Assembly (NCBI GenBank): GCA_905181705.1
Contig: CAJIYP010000001.1
Location: 186,001-250,000 of the forward strand
DNA length: 64,000 bases
Direction of reading: 5' to 3'
From: Cryomorphaceae bacterium BACL29 MAG-121220-bin8
GTDB lineage: Bacteria; Bacteroidota; Bacteroidia; Flavobacteriales; Flavobacteriaceae
The position numbers and the translations under genes are program-made. Below are positions 12,941-23,989 of the stretch, one piece after another. The notes beneath the pieces are model-generated. The model searched no databases. It saw only the letters and a list, made by a program, of their open reading frames with translations, and was not told where the DNA came from. Every line of letters starts with the position of its first letter. Position 1 is the first letter of the stretch.

Positions 12941-14174
12941 ATTTACTATTGTGATTTCTTTTTTTATTATGATTGAATTTTCCCTTATTTTTTTTGAAGT
13001 TATTTCTGTTTTGTTGTTTTGGGGGTTCAATAACCGCATTTGGATTAGGTTCAAACCCAGGTTTAATTTTTGAGGGAATTTTAAGTCTAACTAGCTTTTC
13101 AATATCTCTTAAATAATCTTTTTCATCGATACATACTAGTGATATTGCCTCACCTTTTGCTCCTGCTCTTCCAGTTCTTCCAATCCTATGAACATAATCT
13201 TCAGGTATATTAGGAAGTTCGAAATTCACTACATGAGGTAAAAGAGGAATGTCTAATCCTCTAGCAGCTATGTCAGTTGCTACTAGAATTTCAATTGAAC
13301 CATTTTTGAAACCAGCTAATGCATTAGTTCTAGCACCTTGACTTTTATTTCCATGAATTGCAGCAGCAGATATATTTGCTTTGATCATTTTTTTACAAAG
13401 CTTATTTGCACCATGTTTTGTTCTTGTAAATACAAGAACTTGTCTCCAATTACCCTCTTTAATTAATTTAATTATTAACTCTGATTTTTTACTTTTATCA
13501 ACCTTGTATACATATTGAATAATAGCTTCAACAGTTGTGTTTTCTGGGGATGTTTCAACTAAAATAGGATCATTTAAAATCCCTTTTGCTAATATTTTAA
13601 TTTCTTTTGAAAAAGTAGCCGAAAACAACAAGTTTTGTCTACGTTTGGGGAGTAAATGCATTATTTTATTAATATCTCTTTGAAAACCCATATCGAGCAT
13701 TCGATCAGCTTCATCTAAAACTAAAATCTCTACATTGCTTAATGATAATAACCTTTGATTTTCTAAATCCAAAAGACGACCAGGAGTTGCAATTAAAATA
13801 TCAATTCCATTTCTAATCTTAGAAACTTGTGGTTTTTGATTCACTCCACCAAAAATTACACAAGAACGTAAGTTAATGTATTTACCGTATTCTATTACAT
13901 TTTCAGAAATTTGTGCTGCAAGTTCTCGCGTAGGAGTTAATATTAATGCTCTAATTTTTTTATGATTTGAATTAGTTTGACTGGAAAGAATCTGTAATAA
14001 AGGAAGTGTAAAGCCTGCCGTTTTACCAGTTCCTGTTTGAGCAGAAGCCAAAACATCTTTTCTTTTTAAAATTAATGGGATAGCTTTTTCTTGAATAGGT
14101 GAAGGTTGAGAGTATCCTTTTTCGTTAATTGCTTTTAAAAGAGGCGGGATTAAATTAAGGTTATTAAATTTCAT
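12939..14174 (-). CDS. DEAD-box RNA helicase (RhlE type)
   Basis: A 411-residue ATP-dependent RNA helicase. The Q motif [13 protein letters not shown] (21-33), Walker A AQTGTGKT (45-52), DEAD box [12 protein letters not shown], motif III SAT, and the C-terminal HRIGRTGR are all intact, followed by a basic Asn-rich tail ([18 protein letters not shown]) that binds RNA. Such helicases help ribosome assembly and RNA decay, often in the cold. A promoter about 85 nt upstream gives a long 5' leader, a common feature of cold-inducible helicase genes. Confidence 0.94.
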   Translation of the reverse strand: MKFNNLNLIPPLLKAINEKGYSQPSPIQEKAIPLILKRKDVLASAQTGTGKTAGFTLPLLQILSSQTNSNHKKIRALILTPTRELAAQISENVIEYGKYINLRSCVIFGGVNQKPQVSKIRNGIDILIATPGRLLDLENQRLLSLSNVEILVLDEADRMLDMGFQRDINKIMHLLPKRRQNLLFSATFSKEIKILAKGILNDPILVETSPENTTVEAIIQYVYKVDKSKKSELIIKLIKEGNWRQVLVFTRTKHGANKLCKKMIKANISAAAIHGNKSQGARTNALAGFKNGSIEILVATDIAARGLDIPLLPHVVNFELPNIPEDYVHRIGRTGRAGAKGEAISLVCIDEKDYLRDIEKLVRLKIPSKIKPGFEPNPNAVIEPPKQQNRNNFKKNKGKFNHNKKRNHNSK

Positions 14175-14258
14175 ATATTGAAAAGCCTTTAATTTGCTTT
14201 GTGTTTTTTTATATTCCTTGTTATATACCTGTTCTAGGTTTTAGGAAAATGATTTTCG

Positions 14259-14293
14259 CAAATATAAAATTTCTATTGTCAACTTTTACCAAA
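14259..14293 (-). promoter_or_regulatory. DEAD-box helicase promoter
   Basis: On the minus strand TTTG (14293-14290), a 23-nt spacer and TATATTTG (14266-14259). The start would be near 14252, leaving a leader of about 78 nt. Confidence 0.6.
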
Positions 14294-14327
14294 CTTATGT
14301 TGAATTAAATTTATAATTTTGAATAGT

Positions 14328-15656
14328 ATGAAAAATTTACTTTTATTCCTTTTAATTATTTTCTTTATTTACAGTTGTAAATTCGATGATTATGATGATG
14401 TCTCATTAGATAATCCACTTGGGATATGTGTTGATGGATTGGCTATTAATAAAGTTACAGGTGTTTCTTATAAATGTAAAAATTACGATTTATTAGGTCA
14501 AGTTTCACTTGAAACTATGGGTGCGATTTCAGCTAGTGATTCATGGGGGTGGACAGATCCGGTTACTGGCAAAGAGTTTGCATTAATTGGACTGGATAAT
14601 GGCACGGGATTTATCGATATTTCTAACCCTACGAATCCAATCTATCTTGGTAAGTTACCAACTCAAACAGTTTCAACAATATGGAGAGATTTAAAAGTTT
14701 ATAAAAATTATGTTTATGTAGTTGCTGATTTTAAAAATAGTTTAAGTGATGCTGAAAAAAATCATGGTGTACAGGTTTTTGATTTAACAAGGCTCAGTTC
14801 AGTATCAAATCCACCAGAAACTTTTAGCGCTGATTTTTTATATAAGGAACATGGTAAAGCTCATAATATTGTAATAAATCAGGATTCTGGTTTTGCCTAC
14901 AGCGTAGGCTCTAATACATATTCCGGTGGAGTGCATGCTATTGATCTTAAAAATCCAATAAAACCAATTTTCTCCGGTGGTTTCTCTGAAGCTGGTTACA
15001 CTCACGATGCTCAAGTAGTAATATATAATGGTCCTGATTCAGATTACACAGGAAAAGAAATTTATGTTGGAAGTAATGAAAATAAAGTGGTTATAATTGA
15101 TGTGAGTGATAAGAAAAACATGAAATTAATTAGTACTGTCGAATATTCCAAAACTCAATATACACACCAAGGATGGTTCACAAGTGATCAAAAGTTTTTT
15201 ATAGTTGGTGATGAGTTAGACGAGTTTAAAAATGAAGTTAGTAATACAAGATCTATTGTATTTGATTTTACAGATTTAGACAGTCCATCGGTTCATTATG
15301 AATTTTTTAATACAACGGATGCTATAGATCATAACGGTTATGTTTTAAAAAATAAGTTTTACTTAGCTAGTTATACTGCTGGATTAAGAATTATGGACAT
15401 TTCTAATATTAATCAAAAGTCTATAGTTGAAATAGGTTTTTTTGATACTTACAATGAGAAGGAAGATTCGGGTTTGGCTTTCCCTTTTAGAAATAACAGA
15501 TCAAGTAATTCTCAAGACGAAGACCACGACAATCCCAAAAAAGGAGATGCTGCAGAATTTAATGGAGCTTGGAGTGTTTATCCATACTTTAAAAGTGAAA
15601 ACCTCATAATTAGTGATATTAATTCGGGATTGTTTATAGTAAAAAAACAACTTTAA
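14328..15656 (+). CDS. choice-of-anchor B (LVIVD-repeat) lipoprotein
   Basis: Translation from the ATG at 14328 gives a lipoprotein signal MKNLLLFLLIIFFIYSC with Cys near residue 17. The mature part carries repeated beta-propeller-like LVIVD units: ALIGLDNGTGFIDISNPTNP, VQVFDLTRL, GGVHAIDLKNPIKP, IYVGSNENKVVIIDVSD, LRIMDISNIN. Length and order match the choice-of-anchor B family (TIGR04312, from memory), surface proteins of unknown function common in Flavobacteriia. It is the last gene of the accessory block before tuf. Confidence 0.85.
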   Translation: MKNLLLFLLIIFFIYSCKFDDYDDVSLDNPLGICVDGLAINKVTGVSYKCKNYDLLGQVSLETMGAISASDSWGWTDPVTGKEFALIGLDNGTGFIDISNPTNPIYLGKLPTQTVSTIWRDLKVYKNYVYVVADFKNSLSDAEKNHGVQVFDLTRLSSVSNPPETFSADFLYKEHGKAHNIVINQDSGFAYSVGSNTYSGGVHAIDLKNPIKPIFSGGFSEAGYTHDAQVVIYNGPDSDYTGKEIYVGSNENKVVIIDVSDKKNMKLISTVEYSKTQYTHQGWFTSDQKFFIVGDELDEFKNEVSNTRSIVFDFTDLDSPSVHYEFFNTTDAIDHNGYVLKNKFYLASYTAGLRIMDISNINQKSIVEIGFFDTYNEKEDSGLAFPFRNNRSSNSQDEDHDNPKKGDAAEFNGAWSVYPYFKSENLIISDINSGLFIVKKQL

Positions 15657-15765
15657 ATTATTGAAATGTTGAATTGTAAACTATAATTCGAAATTTATTT
15701 TAAAAAATATTAGTTTATATGATTAAAAAAATTCTTAAATATTAATTTTTTTGATATAAAATTTA

Positions 15766-15773
15766 TATATTTG
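15766..15773 (+). promoter_or_regulatory. tuf -7 element (TATATTTG)
   Basis: A perfect -7 TAnnTTTG box 33 nt upstream of the tuf ATG. A TTTG at 15750-15753 is too close to be its -33 partner, so the second element is uncertain. Confidence 0.55.
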
Positions 15774-15806
15774 CGCTCATTTTAAAAGTAATAAAACACA
15801 TATATT

Positions 15807-16994
15807 ATGGCAAAGGAAACTTTCGATCGTTCAAAACCACACTTAAATATTGGTACTATTGGACACGTAGATCACGGTAAAACAACTCTAACTGCAGCTA
15901 TTACAAAAGTTTTAGCAGATGCAGGATTTTCTGAAGCTAAAAGCTTTGATCAAATTGATAATGCTCCAGAAGAAAAAGAAAGAGGTATTACAATTAACAC
16001 ATCACACGTTGAGTACATGACAGCTAATCGTCATTACGCACACGTTGACTGTCCAGGTCACGCGGATTACGTTAAAAATATGGTAACTGGTGCAGCTCAA
16101 ATGGATGGTGCAATTCTTGTAGTTGCTGCCTCTGATGGGCCTATGCCACAAACTAGAGAACACATACTTTTAGGGAGACAAGTTGGTATTCCTCGTATTG
16201 TAGTTTTTCTTAATAAAGCAGATCAAGTCGACGATGAAGAATTGTTAGAACTTGTTGAAATGGAAGTTAGAGACTTATTAAATTTCTATGAATATGATGG
16301 TGATAATGGACCTGTTATTTTAGGATCAGCTCTTGGAGCTTTAAATGGTGAACAAAAATGGGTTGATACTGTAATGGAGTTGATGAAAAATGTTGACACA
16401 TGGATTGAGCTTCCTAAAAGAGATATTGAAAAAGATTTCTTAATGCCTGTTGAAGATGTGTTTTCAATTACTGGTAGAGGAACTGTAGCAACTGGTAGAA
16501 TTGAAACTGGTGTTGCAAATACCGGTGATTCGGTTGATATTATAGGGATGGGAGCTGAAAAGCTTACTTCTACTGTAACTGGAGTTGAAATGTTTAGAAA
16601 AATTCTTGATAGAGGTGAAGCTGGTGATAATGTAGGTATCCTTTTAAGAGGAATCGAAAAAACGGATATAACTAGAGGAATGGTTATATGTAAACCAGGA
16701 TCTGTTAAACCACATGGTAAATTTAAAGCTGAAGTTTATATTTTAAAGAAAGAAGAGGGTGGAAGACACACTCCATTTCACAATAATTATAGACCACAGT
16801 TTTATGTTAGAACAACTGACGTAACTGGAAATATTGAACTTCCGAAAGGTGTAGAAATGGTAATGCCAGGCGATAACCTTACCATTACAGTAGACTTAAT
16901 TTCTCCAATTGCTTGTAGTGTTGGATTAAGGTTTGCTATTAGAGAAGGTGGAAGAACAGTTGGTGCTGGTCAGGTTACTGAAATTTTAGAATAA
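15807..16994 (+). CDS. tuf: elongation factor Tu
   Basis: A 395-residue translation GTPase that delivers aminoacyl-tRNA to the ribosome. G1 [11 protein letters not shown]3 [10 protein letters not shown]4 NKAD and G5 SAL are intact, as are domains 2 and 3 ([33 protein letters not shown]). A strong hairpin terminator follows at once, so tuf is separated from tRNA-Trp and secE. In most Flavobacteriia the tRNA cluster lies directly upstream; here 8.9 kb intervenes. Confidence 0.98.
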   Translation: MAKETFDRSKPHLNIGTIGHVDHGKTTLTAAITKVLADAGFSEAKSFDQIDNAPEEKERGITINTSHVEYMTANRHYAHVDCPGHADYVKNMVTGAAQMDGAILVVAASDGPMPQTREHILLGRQVGIPRIVVFLNKADQVDDEELLELVEMEVRDLLNFYEYDGDNGPVILGSALGALNGEQKWVDTVMELMKNVDTWIELPKRDIEKDFLMPVEDVFSITGRGTVATGRIETGVANTGDSVDIIGMGAEKLTSTVTGVEMFRKILDRGEAGDNVGILLRGIEKTDITRGMVICKPGSVKPHGKFKAEVYILKKEEGGRHTPFHNNYRPQFYVRTTDVTGNIELPKGVEMVMPGDNLTITVDLISPIACSVGLRFAIREGGRTVGAGQVTEILE

Positions 16995-17009
16995 ATAAAT
17001 TAATAAATA

Positions 17010-17049
17010 CCATAAAAGGTATCTGCAATTTTGCGGATACCTTTTATGG
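17010..17049 (+). terminator. tuf terminator (long hairpin)
   Basis: CCATAAAAGGTATC pairs perfectly with GATACCTTTTATGG, extended toward a small apical loop by GC pairs. The stem itself contains CCTTTT on its 3' side, providing the U-rich tract. It is the strongest hairpin seen in the window. Confidence 0.82.
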
Positions 17050-17087
17050 CTAAATATCTAGGGTGTAATAAACGACACCATTTAGAG

Positions 17088-17160
17088 ACGGGTTTAGCTC
17101 AGTTGGTAGAGCACTGGTCTCCAAAACCAGGTGTCGGGAGTTCGAGTCTCTCAACCCGTG
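17088..17160 (+). tRNA. tRNA-Trp (anticodon CCA)
   Basis: The acceptor ACGGGTT pairs with AACCCGT, discriminator G. The anticodon stem CTGGT/ACCAG holds loop CTCCAAA, giving CCA. It sits 12 nt before secE as in other Flavobacteriia. Confidence 0.97.
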
Positions 17161-17172
17161 CAAAATTTGAAA

Positions 17173-17364
17173 ATGAATATAGTTTCTTACATTAAAGAGT
17201 CTTTTTCAGAGTTGAAAGAACACGTGTCTTGGACTCCTACAAATGAACTTTCTCGACTTACAATGGTCGTGTTGGTTTTTTCTATAATTTTTGCATTACT
17301 TATTTGGGTTGCTGACACTATTTTATCAAGAATTATAAAAGTTTATTTCGATTTTATTAATTAA
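17173..17364 (+). CDS. secE: preprotein translocase subunit SecE
   Basis: The true start is the ATG giving MNIVSYIKESFSELKEHVSW, 63 residues; earlier in-frame codons lie inside tRNA-Trp. An amphipathic helix with the SecE signature ELKEHVSWTP precedes one transmembrane helix (VVLVFSIIFALLIWVA). It stabilises SecY in the Sec translocon. nusG starts 5 nt downstream, giving the classical secE-nusG pair. Confidence 0.94.
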   Translation: MNIVSYIKESFSELKEHVSWTPTNELSRLTMVVLVFSIIFALLIWVADTILSRIIKVYFDFIN

Positions 17365-17369
17365 TATAT

Positions 17370-17921
17370 ATGACAGATACAGATATTAAAAAGTGGTATG
17401 TTGTCAGGGCTGTAAGCGGTCAAGAAAACAAAATACGTTCTTACATGGAATCAGAAATTAATAGACTTGGTTTTTCTGACCTTGTTGAAGAAATACTTGT
17501 TCCTACTCAAAAAGTAGTACAAATTAGAAAGGGTAAAAAAGTAAATAAAGAGAAAGTTTATTTTCCTGGCTATATTATGATAAAAGCTAATTTGTCTGGT
17601 GAAATCCCTCATGTTATAAAATCTCTTCCCAATGTAATTGGGTTTTTAGGAGAAACAAAAGGTGGTGACCCTATTCCATTAAGAGCTGTTGAAGTCAATA
17701 GAATGTTAGGTAAAGTTGATGAGCTATCATCTGAAATAGAAAATATCTCAATTCCTTTTGTTAATGGTGAAAACATTAAAGTTATAGATGGGCCTTTCAA
17801 TGGTTTTAATGGAACTGTTGAAAAAGTTAATGAGGAGAAGAGAAAATTAGAAGTTATGGTAAAAATATTTGGTAGAAAGACTCCTTTGGAGCTATCATAT
17901 ATGCAAGTTGAGAAGGTATAA
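17370..17921 (+). CDS. nusG: transcription antitermination/elongation factor NusG
   Basis: A 183-residue protein with an N-terminal NGN domain (KKWYVVRAVSGQENKIRSY, VYFPGYIMIKAN) and a C-terminal KOW domain (GENIKVIDGPFNGFNGTVE). It binds RNA polymerase beta-prime and reduces pausing. It is somewhat longer than minimal NusG because of a short insertion between domains (GKVDELSSEIENIS). It precedes rplK by 64 nt in the conserved order. Confidence 0.97.
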   Translation: MTDTDIKKWYVVRAVSGQENKIRSYMESEINRLGFSDLVEEILVPTQKVVQIRKGKKVNKEKVYFPGYIMIKANLSGEIPHVIKSLPNVIGFLGETKGGDPIPLRAVEVNRMLGKVDELSSEIENISIPFVNGENIKVIDGPFNGFNGTVEKVNEEKRKLEVMVKIFGRKTPLELSYMQVEKV

Positions 17922-17985
17922 ATGTTACAATATAAATCGTTTTTTAAATAGCTTCCAATTATTTAAAAGATAATAAATATTAATA

Positions 17986-18423
17986 ATGGCTAAAGAAATA
18001 GAAAAAGTACTGAAATTACAAATAAGAGGAGGTGCTGCCAATCCTTCACCACCTGTTGGACCTGCGTTGGGTGCAGCTGGTGTTAATATAATGGAGTTTT
18101 GTAAGCAGTTTAACTCGAGAACTCAAGATAAACCTGGTAAAGTATTACCTGTAACCATTACAGTTTACAAGGATAAATCTTTTGAATTTGTTGTTAAAAC
18201 TCCACCAGCAGCAGTACAGTTATTGGAAGCAGCTAAGATTAAAAAAGGATCTGGCGAACCTAACCGTAGTAAAGTAGCTACTGTTTCTTGGGATCAAATT
18301 AAATCGATCTCAGAAGATAAAATGGTTGACTTAAATTCATTTACAGTTGAGTCTGCTATGAAGATGATTGCAGGAACAGCTAGATCCATGGGTATCAAAG
18401 TCAAAGGTCAAGCTCCTTTTTAA
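17986..18423 (+). CDS. rplK: 50S ribosomal protein uL11
   Basis: A 145-residue protein with the L11 pattern: [20 protein letters not shown] at the N-terminus, [13 protein letters not shown] in the middle, and an RNA-binding C-terminal domain ending [12 protein letters not shown]. It forms the GTPase-associated centre with L10/L12. First of the rplK-rplA-rplJ-rplL set. Confidence 0.98.
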   Translation: MAKEIEKVLKLQIRGGAANPSPPVGPALGAAGVNIMEFCKQFNSRTQDKPGKVLPVTITVYKDKSFEFVVKTPPAAVQLLEAAKIKKGSGEPNRSKVATVSWDQIKSISEDKMVDLNSFTVESAMKMIAGTARSMGIKVKGQAPF

Positions 18424-18439
18424 TTTTTAATTTAAGATT

Positions 18440-19129
18440 ATGACAAAAATTTCAAAAAAGCGAAAAATTGCTTTAACTAAAATTGATAATACTAAGACTT
18501 ATACATTAAAAGAGGCTTCTTCAGTTGTTAAAGAAGCTACTAATTTCAACTTTGATGCTTCCGTTGATTTAGCTATTCGTTTGGGAGTTGATCCTAAAAA
18601 AGCTGATCAAAATGTCAGAGGTGTTGTTACACTTCCTAATGGAACTGGAAAAGATGTTAAAGTTCTAGCCTTAGTAACACCTGATAAAGAAAAAGAAGCT
18701 ACTGACGCTGGAGCTGACTATGTTGGTTTGGATGAATATCTACAGAAAATAAAGGATGGTTGGACAAATGTCGATGTTATTGTAACTATGCCAAGTGTTA
18801 TGGGTAAATTAGGTCCTCTGGGTAAAGTATTAGGTCCAAGAGGTTTAATGCCTAATCCTAAAACAGGAACGGTTACAATGGACATAGCCAAAGCTGTATC
18901 AGATGTTAAAGCTGGTAAAATTGATTTTAGAGTTGATAAAACTGGTATTATTCACGCATCTATTGGTAAAGTATCATTTGATGCTGATAAAATATATGTC
19001 AATTCACTTGAATTAATTCAGAACATAATAAAGCTTAAACCTAATTCCTCAAAAGGAACTTATTTGAAGAGTATTTCTATGTCTAGTACAATGAGCCCAG
19101 GTATTAATATTGACACTAATATTAGTTAA
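18440..19129 (+). CDS. rplA: 50S ribosomal protein uL1
   Basis: A 229-residue L1 stalk protein. Signature segments [40 protein letters not shown] and [13 protein letters not shown] are present. It often represses its own operon by binding mRNA before rplK; a matching site could lie in 17922-17985 but I cannot define it. 16 nt after rplK. Confidence 0.98.
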   Translation: MTKISKKRKIALTKIDNTKTYTLKEASSVVKEATNFNFDASVDLAIRLGVDPKKADQNVRGVVTLPNGTGKDVKVLALVTPDKEKEATDAGADYVGLDEYLQKIKDGWTNVDVIVTMPSVMGKLGPLGKVLGPRGLMPNPKTGTVTMDIAKAVSDVKAGKIDFRVDKTGIIHASIGKVSFDADKIYVNSLELIQNIIKLKPNSSKGTYLKSISMSSTMSPGINIDTNIS

Positions 19130-19139
19130 AAAAAATAAA

Positions 19140-19661
19140 ATGACAAGAGAAGAAAAATCTAAAGTAATTAAGAGGTTGACTGCTGAACTAAGCGAAAACA
19201 CCAATATTTACATGACAGATGCTTCAGGTCTAAATGCTGTTGAAACAAGTAAGTTAAGAAGAGCTTGTTTCAAAGCAAATGTTAAACTTTCGGTTGTTAA
19301 AAATACTTTGCTCGCAAAAGCAATGGAGGCTTCTGAAAAAGACTTTGGAGAATTAATTCAGGTATTAGTTGGAAATACTGCGCTTATGTATTCAGAAGTT
19401 GGTAATACACCTGCTAAATTGATTAAAGAGTTTAGAAAAAAATCTGAAAAGCCAATTTTAAAAGGTGCAGCTATCGAAGATGCTGTTTATCTTGGTGATG
19501 ATCAGGTTGGTGTTTTAGCTAATATCAAGTCAAGAGAGGAATTAATTGGAGAGGTTATATCGCTATTACAATCTCCAACAAAAAACCTTATCTCCGCATT
19601 ACAATCAGGAGGTTCAATAATTTCAGGAGTTTTAAAAACTCTTGGAGATAGAAAAGAGTAA
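19140..19661 (+). CDS. rplJ: 50S ribosomal protein uL10
   Basis: Start at the ATG giving MTREEKSKVIKRLTAEL (173 residues), since the longer frame would overlap rplA. It anchors the L7/L12 dimers through its C-terminal helix (ISALQSGGSIISGVLKTLG). The N-terminal RNA-binding domain holds KLRRACFKANVKLSVVKNTL. It follows rplA by 10 nt, so the long autoregulatory leader known before rplJ in enterobacteria is absent. Confidence 0.96.
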   Translation: MTREEKSKVIKRLTAELSENTNIYMTDASGLNAVETSKLRRACFKANVKLSVVKNTLLAKAMEASEKDFGELIQVLVGNTALMYSEVGNTPAKLIKEFRKKSEKPILKGAAIEDAVYLGDDQVGVLANIKSREELIGEVISLLQSPTKNLISALQSGGSIISGVLKTLGDRKE

Positions 19662-19684
19662 ATAATAATAATAATAATAATAAT
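19661..19684 (+). repeat. (AAT)8 microsatellite between rplJ and rplL
   Basis: Eight perfect AAT units begin at the last base of the rplJ stop and end 13 nt before the rplL ATG. They are the only sequence between the two genes apart from AT-rich filler, in the position of the rplL translation-initiation region. Confidence 0.85.
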
Positions 19685-19697
19685 AAATATTTATAAA

Positions 19698-20075
19698 ATG
19701 GCAGATTTAAAAGACTTTGCAGAACAATTAGTTAATCTAACCGTTAAAGAAGTTAATGAGTTAGCAGAAATTCTTAAAAGTGAGTATGGTATTGAACCAG
19801 CAGCAGCAGCAGTAGTTTCAGCTGGTCCTGCAGCAGGTGGTGATGCTGAAGCAGCTGAAGAAAAATCAGAATTTGATGTAGTTTTAACTGCAGCAGGTGG
19901 TTCGAAATTAGCAGTTGTAAAACTCGTTAAAGAATTAACAGGTTTAGGCTTAAAAGAAGCAAAAGAACTTGTTGATAACGCACCAAGTAACATTAAAGAA
20001 GCAGTTTCAAAAGATGAAGCTGAAGGATTTAAAAAGTCACTTGAAGAAGCTGGAGCCGAAGTGGAATTAAAATAA
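19698..20075 (+). CDS. rplL: 50S ribosomal protein bL12
   Basis: A 125-residue protein: N-terminal dimerisation helix ([21 protein letters not shown]), a flexible Ala-rich hinge ([19 protein letters not shown]), and the C-terminal factor-binding domain ([20 protein letters not shown]). It is present in several copies per ribosome and recruits translation GTPases, so its translation must exceed that of rplJ. Confidence 0.98.
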   Translation: MADLKDFAEQLVNLTVKEVNELAEILKSEYGIEPAAAAVVSAGPAAGGDAEAAEEKSEFDVVLTAAGGSKLAVVKLVKELTGLGLKEAKELVDNAPSNIKEAVSKDEAEGFKKSLEEAGAEVELK

Positions 20076-20107
20076 TTCTCTCTTAGCCTTAGTTTTTTAA
20101 AATTCCC

Positions 20108-20135
20108 TTGGTACAGGACTAACCTTCTGTGCCAA
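20108..20135 (+). other. rplL-rpoB intergenic hairpin
   Basis: TTGGTACAG pairs with CTGTGCCAA (one wobble) around a 10-nt loop. No T tract follows, so it is more likely a processing or attenuating structure that lowers rpoBC relative to rplJL, like the hairpin known here in other bacteria. Confidence 0.6.
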
Positions 20136-20168
20136 TAATTTTCGTTCTTTTAATTTAAATTGATTTTA

Positions 20169-23100
20169 ATGCACAATATTACAAATAGATTAAACTTTGC
20201 TTCAGCTACTGACATCCCTAATTATCCTGACTTTCTAGATGTTCAGGTTAAATCTTTTAGAGATTTTTTTCAACTCGAAACTAAATCAGATGAAAGAACT
20301 GATGAAGGGCTTTTTAATACTTTTTTAGAAAACTTTCCTATTTCAGACTCTAGAAATCAATTTGTTTTAGAGTTTTTGGATTATTTTGTAGATCCACCTA
20401 GATATTCTATTCAAGAATGTATCGAACGAGGACTTACTTACAGTGTTCCATTGAAAGCAAGGTTAAAACTTTTCTGTAACGATGAAGAACATGAAGATTT
20501 TGAAACTATAGTTCAAGATGTTTATTTAGGTGTGATTCCTTACATGACACCAAGTGGGACATTTATTATTAATGGAGCCGAGCGTGTTGTAGTATCTCAA
20601 TTACATAGATCTCCTGGTGTATTTTTCGGTCAATCTTTCCATGCTAATGGAACTAAACTATATTCTGCCAGAGTTATTCCTTTTAAGGGATCTTGGATCG
20701 AATTCGCAACTGACATTAATAGTGTAATGTATGCATATATTGATAGAAAAAAGAAATTACCTGTTACAACTTTGTTAAGAGCTATTGGATACGAAAGAGA
20801 TAAGGATATATTAGAAATATTTGATTTAGCTGAAGAAGTTAAGGTTTCAAAATCTGGATTAAAAAAATATATTGGAAGAAAATTAGCAGCCAGAGTGTTA
20901 AACTCATGGTTTGAAGACTTTGTTGATGAAGATACAGGAGAGGTTGTTTCTATTGAAAGAAATGAAATTATTCTAGATAGAGAAGTTATAATAGATAAAG
21001 AGAATATTGCAGAAATTTTAGATACTAATGCGAAAACCATTCTTTTACACAAAGTTGATGGTCAATTTTCAGATTTTGCAATTATTCACAATACTTTACA
21101 AAAAGATCCAACTAACTCTGAAAAAGAAGCAGTTGAGCATATATATAGACAATTAAGAAATGCTGAACCGCCAGATGAAGAAACAGCTAGAGGAATTATC
21201 GATAAGTTATTTTTCTCCGATCAAAGATATAACTTGGGAGAAGTTGGAAGGTATAGAATGAATAAAAAGTTAGGACTTAACATTGAAATGGATAAGTTAG
21301 TTTTAACTAAACAAGATATAATTACAATAATTAAATACTTAATTGAACTAATCAATTCTAAAGCTGAGATTGATGATATTGATCACCTTTCGAACAGAAG
21401 AGTAAGGACAGTAGGTGAACAGCTTTCTTCTCAATTTGGAGTTGGTTTGTCCAGAATGGCTAGAACTATTAGGGAAAGAATGAACGTTAGAGATAATGAG
21501 GTATTTACCCCTATCGATCTTATTAATGCTAAAACATTATCTTCTGTAATTAATTCTTTTTTTGGAACAAATCAATTATCTCAATTTATGGATCAAACAA
21601 ATCCTTTAGCTGAGTTAACTCATAAACGTAGACTTTCTGCTTTAGGCCCTGGTGGTCTATCTAGAGAAAGAGCAGGCTTTGAAGTTAGGGATGTTCATTA
21701 CACTCATTATGGGAGATTATGTCCAATTGAAACACCAGAGGGTCCGAATATTGGTTTAATATCTTCATTAGGAGTTTTTGCAAAAGTTAATAGCCTTGGA
21801 TTTATAGAAACACCATATAGAAAAGTTGAAAATGGAGTGGTTGACCTTAAAAATCATTCGTATTTAAGTGCAGAAGAAGAAGAAGGTAAATTGATTGCAC
21901 AAGCCAATATTCCAAAAGATAAAAATGGAAAAATACTTTCAGAAAAAGTTATTGCTAGACAAGAAGCAGATTATCCTGTAATTGATCCAACGCAAGTTGA
22001 TTATACAGATGTTGCTCCAAATCAAATTGCATCAATATCAGCGTCTTTAATTCCCTTTTTAGAACATGATGATGCTAATAGAGCTCTAATGGGCTCTAAC
22101 ATGATGAGACAGTCTGTCCCATTACTTAGACCAGAATCTCCCATCGTCGGAACTGGTCTTGAAAGGCAAGTTGCTTCAGATTCAAGAGTATTAATTAATG
22201 CTGATCATGACGGGAAAGTTACCTACGTTGATTCTCAGAAAATAACACTTAAGTATAAACTTACAAGTGAGCAAAAATTAACGAGTTTTGATATTGATGA
22301 AAAAACTTATTCTTTGGTAAAATTTAGAAAAACCAATCAAGGTTCATGTATTAATTTAAAGCCTATTGTAAAAAAAGGAGATGATGTTTTAAAAGGCCAA
22401 GTTTTATGTGAAGGATATGCAACTCAAAAAGGTGAATTAGCTTTAGGTAGAAATTTAAAAGTTGCTTTTATGCCTTGGAAAGGATATAATTTTGAAGATG
22501 CTATAGTTATTTCAGAAAAAGTTGTTAGAGAAGATGTTTTTACTTCGCTTCACATTGATGAGTATTCATTAGATGTAAGAGACACCAAGCTTGGTATGGA
22601 AGAGCTTACTAACGATATTCCAAACGTTAGTGAAGAAGCTACAGCCAATCTGGATGAAAATGGAATGATTAGAGTTGGAGCAGAAGTTCATCCTGGAGAC
22701 ATTCTTATAGGAAAAATTACACCTAAAGGTGAATCGGATCCAACTCCAGAAGAAAAATTACTTAGAGCTATATTTGGAGATAAAGCAGGAGATGTTAAAG
22801 ATGCTTCCTTAAAAGCACCACCTTCATTAAATGGAATAGTTATTAATAAGAAATTATTTACAAGACCTATTAAAGATAAAAGGAAAAGATCTGAAGATAA
22901 AGATTTATTAAGTGATCTTGAGGTTCAATATGAGAATAAGTTTAAAGAATTAAAAAATAAATTAGTTGAAAAACTTTACGTTATTTTAAGTGGCAAAACT
23001 TGCCAAGGAATATTTAATGATTTAGGTGAAGAAATTCTTCCTAAAGGAAAAAAATATTCTTTAAAAATGCTTAACCAAGTTGAAGAGTATACTCACATTG

Positions 23101-23975
23101 CGTCTGGTCAGTGGGCAGTTGATAAAAGCACTAATGCTTTAGTAGTTACTTTATTGCACAATTACAAGATTAAAGAGAATGATATTCAAGGTATGCATAG
23201 ACGTGAAAAGTTTACTATTTCTGTTGGTGACGAACTTCCACCAGGAATTTTAAAATTGGCTAAGATATATATTGCTAAGAAAAGAAAACTTAAGGTCGGA
23301 GATAAAATGGCAGGAAGACATGGTAACAAGGGTATTGTTGCTAGAATTGTAAGGCAAGAAGATATGCCTTTCCTTGAAGACGGAACACCTGTAGATATAG
23401 TTTTAAATCCTTTAGGAGTTCCCTCAAGAATGAACATTGGTCAAATATATGAAACAGTGCTAGGTTGGGCAGGACTTAAGTTAGGAAGGAAGTTTTCTAC
23501 TCCAATTTTTGATGGAGCTACTTTAGATCAAATAAATGAATTAACTGAAGAAGCAGGCTTACCTAAATTCGGTCACACTTATCTTTATGATGGTGGAACC
23601 GGAAAAAGATTTGATCAGCCAGCTACTGTTGGAGTTATTTATATGTTGAAATTAGGTCACATGGTTGATGATAAAATGCATTCGAGATCTATTGGTCCAT
23701 ATTCGTTAATTACTCAGCAGCCATTGGGTGGAAAAGCACAATTTGGTGGACAAAGATTTGGGGAAATGGAAGTATGGGCTCTTGAAGCTTATGGAGCATC
23801 AAGTACTTTGCAAGAAATTTTAACAATAAAATCTGATGATGTCCAAGGAAGAGCAAAGGCTTATGAAGCAATTGTTAAAGGTGAATCAATGCCTGCCCCG
23901 GGTTTACCAGAATCATTTAATGTATTAATGCACGAACTTAAAGGTCTAGGTCTAGATATTAGACTAGAAGAATAA
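20169..23975 (+). CDS. rpoB: DNA-directed RNA polymerase subunit beta
   Basis: 1268 residues from the ATG giving [20 protein letters not shown]; three earlier in-frame codons begin with TTG and are unlikely. The Rif pocket reads [20 protein letters not shown] and LSALGPGGL without known resistance substitutions. Catalytic-region motifs [12 protein letters not shown] and [20 protein letters not shown] are intact. The active-centre partner of RpoC, encoded 14 nt downstream. Confidence 0.98.
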   Translation: MHNITNRLNFASATDIPNYPDFLDVQVKSFRDFFQLETKSDERTDEGLFNTFLENFPISDSRNQFVLEFLDYFVDPPRYSIQECIERGLTYSVPLKARLKLFCNDEEHEDFETIVQDVYLGVIPYMTPSGTFIINGAERVVVSQLHRSPGVFFGQSFHANGTKLYSARVIPFKGSWIEFATDINSVMYAYIDRKKKLPVTTLLRAIGYERDKDILEIFDLAEEVKVSKSGLKKYIGRKLAARVLNSWFEDFVDEDTGEVVSIERNEIILDREVIIDKENIAEILDTNAKTILLHKVDGQFSDFAIIHNTLQKDPTNSEKEAVEHIYRQLRNAEPPDEETARGIIDKLFFSDQRYNLGEVGRYRMNKKLGLNIEMDKLVLTKQDIITIIKYLIELINSKAEIDDIDHLSNRRVRTVGEQLSSQFGVGLSRMARTIRERMNVRDNEVFTPIDLINAKTLSSVINSFFGTNQLSQFMDQTNPLAELTHKRRLSALGPGGLSRERAGFEVRDVHYTHYGRLCPIETPEGPNIGLISSLGVFAKVNSLGFIETPYRKVENGVVDLKNHSYLSAEEEEGKLIAQANIPKDKNGKILSEKVIARQEADYPVIDPTQVDYTDVAPNQIASISASLIPFLEHDDANRALMGSNMMRQSVPLLRPESPIVGTGLERQVASDSRVLINADHDGKVTYVDSQKITLKYKLTSEQKLTSFDIDEKTYSLVKFRKTNQGSCINLKPIVKKGDDVLKGQVLCEGYATQKGELALGRNLKVAFMPWKGYNFEDAIVISEKVVREDVFTSLHIDEYSLDVRDTKLGMEELTNDIPNVSEEATANLDENGMIRVGAEVHPGDILIGKITPKGESDPTPEEKLLRAIFGDKAGDVKDASLKAPPSLNGIVINKKLFTRPIKDKRKRSEDKDLLSDLEVQYENKFKELKNKLVEKLYVILSGKTCQGIFNDLGEEILPKGKKYSLKMLNQVEEYTHIASGQWAVDKSTNALVVTLLHNYKIKENDIQGMHRREKFTISVGDELPPGILKLAKIYIAKKRKLKVGDKMAGRHGNKGIVARIVRQEDMPFLEDGTPVDIVLNPLGVPSRMNIGQIYETVLGWAGLKLGRKFSTPIFDGATLDQINELTEEAGLPKFGHTYLYDGGTGKRFDQPATVGVIYMLKLGHMVDDKMHSRSIGPYSLITQQPLGGKAQFGGQRFGEMEVWALEAYGASSTLQEILTIKSDDVQGRAKAYEAIVKGESMPAPGLPESFNVLMHELKGLGLDIRLEE

Positions 23976-23989
23976 AAACACAGTTAATT

